This document shows positions 6,657-6,671 of a stretch of DNA of 6,671 nucleotides, one piece after another. Positions within the stretch are counted from its first letter, which is position 1. Each line of letters opens with the position of its first letter. Under the pieces are notes generated by a model, which was not told where the DNA came from, searched no databases, and worked only from the letters and a program-made list of their open reading frames with translations. Position numbers and translations under genes: made by a program. The DNA lies in contig PMJE01000261.1 of assembly GCA_003157315.1 (NCBI GenBank), positions 3,278-9,948 of the forward strand, read 5' to 3'. This DNA is from Myxococcales bacterium. GTDB taxonomy: Bacteria > Myxococcota > Polyangia > Fen-1088.

Positions 6657-6671
6657 GCTTCGCCCTTCGGC

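Noticed and set aside
6645..6671. GGGTTCGCTTCGCCC resembling a tRNA T-arm at the right edge
   Set aside because: Stem and loop lengths do not fit a T-arm and no acceptor or anticodon arm is present; the first part belongs to a small hairpin after ssb.

Overview
The window is high-GC DNA from a Gram-negative, outer-membrane bacterium. Two of the five genes encode apparent outer-membrane proteins and a third a periplasmic murein enzyme. The style (Omp85 protein, proline/alanine-rich secreted barrel, and a palindromic intergenic repeat whose frames read like 'TEAQRARR' and 'SVLSVPLWG') suggests Myxococcota or another 'deltaproteobacterial' or Acidobacteria-type genome. That placement is inference; no rRNA or other phylogenetic marker except ssb is present.

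Layout, left to right. (1) Positions 1-1557, minus strand: a long open frame running off the left edge, encoding the N-terminal 519 residues of an Omp85/BamA-like protein with a signal peptide, about one POTRA domain, and a beta-barrel carrying the diagnostic L6 motif (GLRGY). (2) Positions 1558-1770: a divergent promoter region. (3) Positions 1771-2523, plus strand: a 250-residue secreted protein with six 8-residue repeats (APAYG[PQ]AP) followed by a probable small beta-barrel, ending in a strong intrinsic terminator. (4) Positions 2584-3669, minus: leuB, 3-isopropylmalate dehydrogenase, convergent with gene 3; its stop codon lies within the terminator's T-tract. (5) Positions 3736-3865: an imperfect long inverted repeat (35-nt arms), probably a dispersed palindromic element, between leuB and the next gene. 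(6) Positions 3879-6020, minus: a Slt70-type soluble lytic transglycosylase of 713 residues. (7) Positions 6021-6159: a divergent promoter region. (8) Positions 6160-6636, plus: ssb, single-stranded DNA-binding protein with its acidic C-terminal tip.

The genes do not form one pathway. Leucine synthesis, cell-wall turnover, DNA metabolism and outer-membrane proteins sit side by side as mostly separate transcription units. The least explained parts are the single-POTRA Omp85 protein, the repeat-fronted barrel divergent from it, and the palindromic element. I see no CRISPR array, transposase, tRNA, rRNA or defence cluster, and no convincing new multi-gene system.
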